Part shown: in pieces, positions 58,531 to 64,000 of the stretch
How the letters are laid out: each line of letters opens with the position of its first letter
Numbering within the stretch: position 1 is the stretch's first letter
Assembly (NCBI GenBank): GCA_913058145.1
Contig: CAJXQM010000001.1
Coordinates: forward strand, 216,017-280,016
Length of the DNA: 64,000 nt
From: an uncultured Colwellia sp.
GTDB lineage: Bacteria > Pseudomonadota > Gammaproteobacteria > Enterobacterales > Alteromonadaceae
Direction: 5' to 3'
Position numbers and translations under genes: made by a program
The notes under the pieces: model-generated
The model's database searches: none
Told to the model about the DNA's origin: nothing
Seen by the model: the letters and a program-made list of their open reading frames with translations, nothing else

Positions 58531-60045
58531 GTGCAAGAACTAGTCAATACTATTAATGGGTATATTTGGAGCAGCGCGCTGATCTATTTATGTTTAGGGG
58601 CGGGTTTGTTTTTTACTGTGTTAACGCGTTTTGTTCAAGTTCGTCAGTTTTCAGAAATGTGGCGTTTGCTAATGTCAGGAAAAAGCTCTGAACAAGGAAT
58701 TTCATCTTTTCAAGCGTTAGCTATTTCACTATCAGGTCGTGTTGGTGCGGGTAACATTGCTGGCGTTGCTGCAGCCATAGGTTTTGGTGGCCCAGGTGCG
58801 GTTTTTTGGATGTGGGTTGTGGCTTTCTTTGGTGCGGCAACGGCTTATGTTGAATCAGCTAATGCGCAAATATATAAAGAAGAACACGATGGTAAATACC
58901 ATGGTGGCCCTGCGTATTATATTGAAAAAGCCATGGGACAAAAATGGTACGCATGGACTTTTGCTATTGCAACGATTGTTGCGACCGGTATATTACTCCC
59001 TACCGTGCAATCAAACACCATAGGTACAGCAGTAGAACAGGTATTCTCTAACAGTGGTAGCATTGAAACAGCCATTGGTGTGATTAGTTATGCCAAACTT
59101 TATACTGCAACAGGCATTGTATTATTACTAGGTTTTATCATTTTTGGTGGTGTTAAACGTATCGCTAATTTCACTCAAGTAATCGTGCCATTCATGGCAT
59201 TAGCTTATATTCTGATTTCGTTAATTATTATAGGCTTAAATATCACTTTATTGCCTGAAGCCTTTATGATGATTATTGGTGATGCTTTCACGCCTATGGC
59301 AGGTTTTGGTGCCGCTATTGGTTGGGGCGTAAAACGGGGTGTTTATTCTAATGAAGCAGGACAAGGGACTGGCCCTCATGCCGCCGCGGCTGCCGAAGTT
59401 GACCATCCAGCACAACAAGGTTTAGTACAAGCGTTTTCAGTTTATATTGATACCTTATTTGTTTGTTCGGCGACCGCTTTTATGATTATCATCACCGGTA
59501 CTTATAATGTTCACGGTGTTGGCGATGTTTTTATCGTGCAAAATATCGCCAGTGATGTGATTGCTAGTGGTCCACAATTTACCCAAATGGCTGTTGAAAG
59601 TGTCTTTACGGGAGTCGGTAAACCTTTTGTTGCTTTAGCATTGTTTTTCTTTGCCTTCACTACCATCTTGGCGTACTACTTTATTGCCGAAAATAACATT
59701 TACTATATTAAACGTACCTTTAACATTCCTGGTGCGGTGTTTATGTTGAAAGTAGTCATTATGTCGGCAACATTTTACGGCACAATAAAAGCTGCTAATG
59801 TGGCTTGGGGCTTAGGTGATATTGGCGTTGGTTTAATGGCATGGCTAAATATTATAGGTATTATTATTATATTCTTTATGTCAAAACCTGCGATTAAAGC
59901 ATTGGACGATTATGAAGCACAACAAAAAGCCGGTGTAAAAAATTATACTTTTAACCCTAAAAAATTAGGGATTAAAGGTGCAGTGTTCTGGGAAGAAAGA
60001 TGGGATAAAAGCGCACCTGAGCGGAGCAAAACAGAGCAAAGCTAG
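58531..60045 (+). CDS. Sodium:alanine (AGCS) symporter
   Basis: This 504-residue integral membrane protein has about 11 helices and the AGCS signatures FQALAISLSGRVGAGNIAGVA and GWGVKRGVYSNEAGQGTGPHAAA. It imports alanine or glycine with sodium. AGAGGAAA lies 11 bases before the GTG at 58531. The strong terminator at 60106 ends the unit. Confidence 0.95.
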   Translation: MQELVNTINGYIWSSALIYLCLGAGLFFTVLTRFVQVRQFSEMWRLLMSGKSSEQGISSFQALAISLSGRVGAGNIAGVAAAIGFGGPGAVFWMWVVAFFGAATAYVESANAQIYKEEHDGKYHGGPAYYIEKAMGQKWYAWTFAIATIVATGILLPTVQSNTIGTAVEQVFSNSGSIETAIGVISYAKLYTATGIVLLLGFIIFGGVKRIANFTQVIVPFMALAYILISLIIIGLNITLLPEAFMMIIGDAFTPMAGFGAAIGWGVKRGVYSNEAGQGTGPHAAAAAEVDHPAQQGLVQAFSVYIDTLFVCSATAFMIIITGTYNVHGVGDVFIVQNIASDVIASGPQFTQMAVESVFTGVGKPFVALALFFFAFTTILAYYFIAENNIYYIKRTFNIPGAVFMLKVVIMSATFYGTIKAANVAWGLGDIGVGLMAWLNIIGIIIIFFMSKPAIKALDDYEAQQKAGVKNYTFNPKKLGIKGAVFWEERWDKSAPERSKTEQS

Positions 60046-60105
60046 TTTATCTTTTAATTCAGCTCAATATTATAGCAATTGAAGTAATGAATTGAGCATT
60101 AATTC

Positions 60106-60131
60106 AAAAAACGCCCATCAGGGCGTTTTTT
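60106..60131 (+). terminator. Intrinsic terminator after the AGCS symporter
   Basis: AAAAAACGCCC at 60106-60116 pairs exactly with GGGCGTTTTTT at 60121-60131 around an ATCA loop, with a T-run in the 3' arm. It lies 60 bases after the symporter stop. Confidence 0.92.
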
Positions 60132-60190
60132 ATTATCTAAAGTTAGGTAGAATAGACGATATATTTTTAAGGTAAATAAAGAGACTATTA

Positions 60191-60517
60191 ATGGCTGTAA
60201 TTAATTGTCCCCGTTGTAAGAAAAAAATATCAGATAAAACAAAAAAATGTAGTCATTGTGGTTTGTCATTACAAGCCATGGACCGCGATAAAATTGCCAA
60301 TGTAAATAATGTTAGTCGTATCAATCAAGCTCAACGTTTGATGACTTATTCATTTGTTGCCATGTTATTATTTTGTGGTGGTTTTTTATTTATGTTTTGG
60401 GATACTATTGAGCAGGGCACTTGGCAATATAATTTAGCCATGACTAGCACTGTTATTGGTTTTATTTTATATATAATTATTCGCATTCGATTACTTTTCT
60501 TTAAACGAAATAAATAG
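60191..60517 (+). CDS. Zinc-ribbon membrane protein of unknown function
   Basis: This 108-residue protein begins with a zinc ribbon (CPRCKKKISDKTKKCSHCG, two C-x2-C pairs at about residues 5-23), followed by two membrane segments (about 52-70 and 80-100) and a basic end. Zinc-ribbon plus two helices is common among small proteins without a known role. It starts 59 bases after a terminator and is followed after 9 bases by the YeaC-like gene, so the two are probably co-transcribed. Confidence 0.7.
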   Translation: MAVINCPRCKKKISDKTKKCSHCGLSLQAMDRDKIANVNNVSRINQAQRLMTYSFVAMLLFCGGFLFMFWDTIEQGTWQYNLAMTSTVIGFILYIIIRIRLLFFKRNK

Positions 60518-60526
60518 CGAGATCTC

Positions 60527-60856
60527 ATGAATTTAGATAACACGATAGAAAACATGCCCGAAGCAATGTATTTAAGATTGAAATGCGCTGCAGAGACAGG
60601 AAAATGGCCTGATGGCGTTGTTGTAGATCAGGCTCAGCGCGATACAGCATTACAATTAATTATGGCTTATCAAGCCCGACATTTAGACAGTGATGAAATG
60701 TTAACCATAGGCAGTGATGGCAATATGGTACATAAAAATAAGCGACAATTAAAAGAACAGTTTACGAGTGCAGCCAAAGACAAGCCCATTATAGCGTGTG
60801 CTAAACCTGGTGAAGAAACACCAAAAAGCGATATTGCTCATTTTACTAATTTGTAA
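60527..60856 (+). CDS. YeaC-like protein (DUF1315)
   Basis: This 109-residue protein matches E. coli YeaC over its first 80 residues: MPEAMYLRLKCAAETGKWPDG, ALQLIMAYQARH and a GNMVHKNKRQLKEQF segment. The function of DUF1315 is unknown. It is cytosolic and has no motif suggesting an enzyme. A GAGAT site lies just ahead of the ATG. It is 9 bases after the zinc-ribbon gene. Confidence 0.75.
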   Translation: MNLDNTIENMPEAMYLRLKCAAETGKWPDGVVVDQAQRDTALQLIMAYQARHLDSDEMLTIGSDGNMVHKNKRQLKEQFTSAAKDKPIIACAKPGEETPKSDIAHFTNL

Positions 60857-60908
60857 TTTGTAACACTAATCAATCCTTTAAAACTTAATTAAGATACAAA
60901 CGACTCAC

Positions 60909-63785
60909 ATGATTTTTAATCTGTTCAAAAGTAAAAACAAATGGCAACACAAAGACAGTAATGTACGTATTGCTGCGATAAATGAAGAATTAGATAGTAA
61001 TAACCATGATAATAAAACCACGCTGTTATCATTGCTTAATGAGGATGAAAGTGAGCTAGTGCGTCGGGCTGTTTTATTAAAGTTGAATAATTTTGATGAC
61101 TATTACCGTGCAAGTATCACCAATAATAATAAAGTGGTTCAAGAGTTTTCGTTTGCGCAGGTTCAAGGTATTCTATCGGGGACTCATGACATTGCGTTAA
61201 CGTTAGATCAAAAACAAAGCTTTTTATTATTACTCATCGATATTCCAACCATCAATTTTTCTTTATTAAATTACTGGCTTGATCATGAAACAGATCCAAA
61301 AATAATTGTGGGTTTATTTCAAGCGATAATAAAAAATAAAAACATTTCCTCATTATTATTACAAACTTTTAGTAAAAAAAATAATAGCGAAGTACAAATT
61401 GAACTATTATCACTGGATTTAAAAGAGCTTAAGGAAGCCGCACTATTAATAAAACTTAGTAAAAAAGCAGCAAATGATGACGTTGTACAGTTAATAAGTA
61501 ACAAGTTAGCACAATTAATTGAACAGCAAGAAAAACCTAAAAAGTTGCTAAAAAAATGTCAGTTGCTACTTTCAAAACTGTTAGCGTTAAAAGATCTGTC
61601 AGACTTTGGTCAATACCTAACAAAAAGATCAACCTTAGAGCAAGTGTGGCAAGAATGTTCTGCTGAATTGACAAGTTTATCTAATGAAGATCAGCAAATA
61701 TTAGTGACTAAATACGATAAAATCACCACTCAACTTAGCCAATTATTTGCGCCTAAAGAAGAAGCCTACCAACAGCAAAAAATTGCGGAACAATTACTGT
61801 TTGATAAACAAGTGGTTAAAAATAACGTAAATAAGGTTATTAGCCAATTAAGCCACAAAATAACAACGGCTGTTTTTGAAGATGAGACACTTAACGAAAC
61901 TGATTTTTTAACTCAGCTAAAACAACTAAATGAACAATTAGCGATAAGTGTTTTAAATAAACAAGAGCAAGATATTTTTGCAAAACAAATAAAACAGTTA
62001 GAAAATCGCCTCACTCAATTACCTGAAATAGCGCAATCGGTCAGTCAAGCCACTTCTTTAATTTCTAAAATATCTCAATTATCTTTGCCGCAAACATTAG
62101 CTGAATTAAATGATCGTCAGCAAGTGTACTGTGATTGGTTAGCACAATGGCAAGTAGTAGAACAAAAAGCGTGTGGTATTTTACCTACATCAATTAACGA
62201 TGCGCATAAAGAAATTACTCAGCATTGGCAAAATGGTCTTAAACCTTTACAACATGAACAGAAACAGCTTTTTCTTCAAACGAAGAAAAAACTCAGTGAT
62301 TTGAAACGGTTACTTCTTAGTGGAAAATATAAAGTCTGTTTTGGTTTGTTTAAAGGTGTTAATAAAGTCATCAGCTTGTTGTCTGTTAATCAACAACAAC
62401 AACTACAGCGTGATGTTGAAAATGTTACTGAACAAATGACAGAGATCAGTGATTGGGAGCACTACATTGCTACGCCACGTAAACAACAATTATTAAGCGA
62501 TATTACTGATTTGGTTGCCATGCCTATGGATAAGCCTAATGATCAAGCTGAAAAGGTCAAAGAATATCGTAAAATATGGAACTCACTTGGTCATGCGGAT
62601 GAAAGCCTAGATCAAGAATTAAATCAACAGTTTAACCTTGCCTGTGAACAAGCCTTTGCTCCATGTCGTTTGTTTTATGCCGAACAAGAAAAATTACGTG
62701 AACAACACCTAGAGACTCGTAATGATATAATTGCTCAAGCAAAGATACTTGCTGATTCAATTACTGACACGGGAACAGACACCGATACGGCCGTTATTGA
62801 CTTTAAAACACTCGATGGAAAACTAAATAAACTGCAGCAACAATGGCAACAAGCAGGTGAAATTGACAGAGAACGCTATCAAAAGCTTTATCGACAATTT
62901 AAAAGTACCTTAAATCCTATTCGAAAAACCATTAAAGATTTTCATGATGCTAATGCTGTGAGTAAACAGGGATTAATCAATTTGGCTCAACAACAGCTAG
63001 AACTTGAAGACGTATCACAAGCGATTGAGGTAGTTAAAAAATTACAACAACAATGGCGCGGTATTAGCTTTGCGGGTACTCGTCAAGAGTCTACATTATG
63101 GCAAAAATTTAGATCGATAAACGATCAAGTTTTTGCAAAACGTGATGAATTAAAATCAACACAACAAAGTGAAATTACGTCATTAACAACGAAATTTAAT
63201 CAAACACTGACCCAAATTAAAACTGAACTGATTGATTCTCAATTAACGCACAGTAAAGCACAAGCGGATAAATTACTAAAAGAAGTTATCAGTAATAGAC
63301 CGGTGAATAAATCAATTGTTGCCGCAATAGAATCGTTTATTAAAGACGTTACAAATAGAATAGCGATACAAGATAGCAAGGTGGAGCAAGAAAGTTGGCG
63401 TAGCCTTTTTTGCCTACTTAGCCAAATAGCTCAAGAGGAAAGCCAACTATCACTGGAAGCGCTGATAGAAAACAATGAGAATGATTATCAAAACCTAAGC
63501 AACTTTTGGCAAAAGCGTTTACAAGAGCAACTAAGGCTTAACGTACAAGCGAATGTGAAAGAACGCGAGACTAAAACATTAGAAATTGAAATTTTAGCAC
63601 AGGTTGAATCACCTCAAGGATCTGCAGACCAACGTTTAGCGGTACAAATCAGCTTAATGCAAGAGCAAATGTTGTCTGGGGTAGGGATAGATTTATTACA
63701 AAGCTTAATTAATTGGTTACGTTTAGGAAAATTAACTCACGTTGATATAGCACTTCTTGAACGATTAAGTAAAATATATAGATAG
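60909..63785 (+). CDS. DUF349 protein, long coiled-coil
   Basis: This 958-residue protein is rich in Gln, Lys and Leu and mostly helical, with long coiled-coil stretches. The first 110 residues resemble HEAT-like helical repeats (DSNVRIAAINEEL, SELVRRAVLLKL). DUF349 repeats are recognisable by KEYRKIWNSLGHAD, KLQQQWQQAGEIDRERYQKLYRQF and KKLQQQWRGISFAGTRQE. DUF349 proteins are of unknown function. No signal or membrane segment is present. It begins 52 bases after the YeaC-like gene. Confidence 0.8.
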   Translation: MIFNLFKSKNKWQHKDSNVRIAAINEELDSNNHDNKTTLLSLLNEDESELVRRAVLLKLNNFDDYYRASITNNNKVVQEFSFAQVQGILSGTHDIALTLDQKQSFLLLLIDIPTINFSLLNYWLDHETDPKIIVGLFQAIIKNKNISSLLLQTFSKKNNSEVQIELLSLDLKELKEAALLIKLSKKAANDDVVQLISNKLAQLIEQQEKPKKLLKKCQLLLSKLLALKDLSDFGQYLTKRSTLEQVWQECSAELTSLSNEDQQILVTKYDKITTQLSQLFAPKEEAYQQQKIAEQLLFDKQVVKNNVNKVISQLSHKITTAVFEDETLNETDFLTQLKQLNEQLAISVLNKQEQDIFAKQIKQLENRLTQLPEIAQSVSQATSLISKISQLSLPQTLAELNDRQQVYCDWLAQWQVVEQKACGILPTSINDAHKEITQHWQNGLKPLQHEQKQLFLQTKKKLSDLKRLLLSGKYKVCFGLFKGVNKVISLLSVNQQQQLQRDVENVTEQMTEISDWEHYIATPRKQQLLSDITDLVAMPMDKPNDQAEKVKEYRKIWNSLGHADESLDQELNQQFNLACEQAFAPCRLFYAEQEKLREQHLETRNDIIAQAKILADSITDTGTDTDTAVIDFKTLDGKLNKLQQQWQQAGEIDRERYQKLYRQFKSTLNPIRKTIKDFHDANAVSKQGLINLAQQQLELEDVSQAIEVVKKLQQQWRGISFAGTRQESTLWQKFRSINDQVFAKRDELKSTQQSEITSLTTKFNQTLTQIKTELIDSQLTHSKAQADKLLKEVISNRPVNKSIVAAIESFIKDVTNRIAIQDSKVEQESWRSLFCLLSQIAQEESQLSLEALIENNENDYQNLSNFWQKRLQEQLRLNVQANVKERETKTLEIEILAQVESPQGSADQRLAVQISLMQEQMLSGVGIDLLQSLINWLRLGKLTHVDIALLERLSKIYR

Positions 63786-63945
63786 GTTTTATCGAATAAC
63801 GGTTCTTTATTATGCTAAGTGGCTAATTAATGTATTCACTTAGTTTTATTTACTCTTTTATTCAATTACTTCTTTACAAATAACCACGCAGTATTTAATA
63901 TTCGCCCGTCTTAACACAAGTGTTCTTGTCTTGTTATAGATAATT

Positions 63946-64000
63946 GGTGAGATGGCTGAGTGGTCGAAAGCACTGGTCTTGAAAACCAGCAAGGGTTTAT
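63946..64000 (+). tRNA. tRNA-Ser (anticodon UGA), 3' end cut by the window
   Basis: The sequence begins GGTGAGATGGCTGAGTGG, the acceptor and D-arm start typical of tRNA-Ser, and contains the anticodon arm ACTGGTCTTGAAAACCAGC with loop CTTGAAA and anticodon TGA. The stem pairs CTGGT with ACCAG. The window ends in the long variable arm that marks tRNA-Ser. Confidence 0.93.

Noticed and set aside
63935..63940. TATAGA as the -10 box of the tRNA-Ser gene
   Set aside because: It is too close to the tRNA 5' end; transcription would begin inside the mature tRNA.

Overview
The window looks like a chromosomal segment of an AT-rich marine gammaproteobacterium of the Colwellia type (Alteromonadales). 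The housekeeping genes on the right (recCBD, infA, bpt, aat, trxB, ald, lrp, ftsK, lolA, rarA, crcB, serS, a DUF349 gene, tRNA-Ser) read as typical gammaproteobacterial proteins. This placement comes from protein resemblance recalled from memory and was not checked by a search.

Positions 1 to about 28,800 form a phenol-degradation island. On the left lie the start of an unidentified minus-strand gene and a frameshifted, truncated glutamate 5-kinase (proB) remnant. Next comes a sigma-54 promoter with two DmpR-type upstream activator sites. It is followed by the six phenol hydroxylase genes dmpKLMNOP, the hydrolase dmpD, the ferredoxin dmpQ, the catechol 2,3-dioxygenase dmpB and an HbpS/GlcG-like gene. 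The lower meta-cleavage pathway (dmpC, E, F, G, H, I) resumes at 20.7 kb. It ends with the sigma-54 activator dmpR and a LeuB-like dehydrogenase on the same strand. Together these genes would convert phenol through catechol and 2-hydroxymuconic semialdehyde to pyruvate and acetyl-CoA.

The two halves are separated by about 12 kb of accessory genes: a PanE-like reductase, a possibly broken small membrane ORF, a luciferase-like flavin monooxygenase, and a probable trans-envelope module. The module consists of two paralogous DUF1329 proteins, a YCF48-type propeller lipoprotein, an MMPL/RND transporter and a DUF1302 outer-membrane protein. A GntR/FCD regulator is embedded in it on the opposite strand. 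This arrangement is the most interesting part of the window: it suggests a dedicated system moving a hydrophobic substrate or product across the envelope. That function is inferred from context only.

From 28.8 kb on, the window is mostly housekeeping. Exceptions are a 314-residue Rho paralogue with the ATPase domain but no N-terminal RNA-binding domain, and a lipoprotein-type prolyl oligopeptidase. hemH, a SirB-family membrane protein, recC-recB-recD, a DUF3087 protein, the minus-strand infA / bpt-aat / trxB / ald block, divergent lrp, and ftsK-lolA-rarA-crcB-serS follow. The window ends with a thioredoxin-like protein, an M14 carboxypeptidase, an AGCS symporter, three small-to-large conserved proteins and a partial tRNA-Ser(UGA). 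Several clear intrinsic terminators separate these units. I saw no transposase, integrase, rRNA or CRISPR array.
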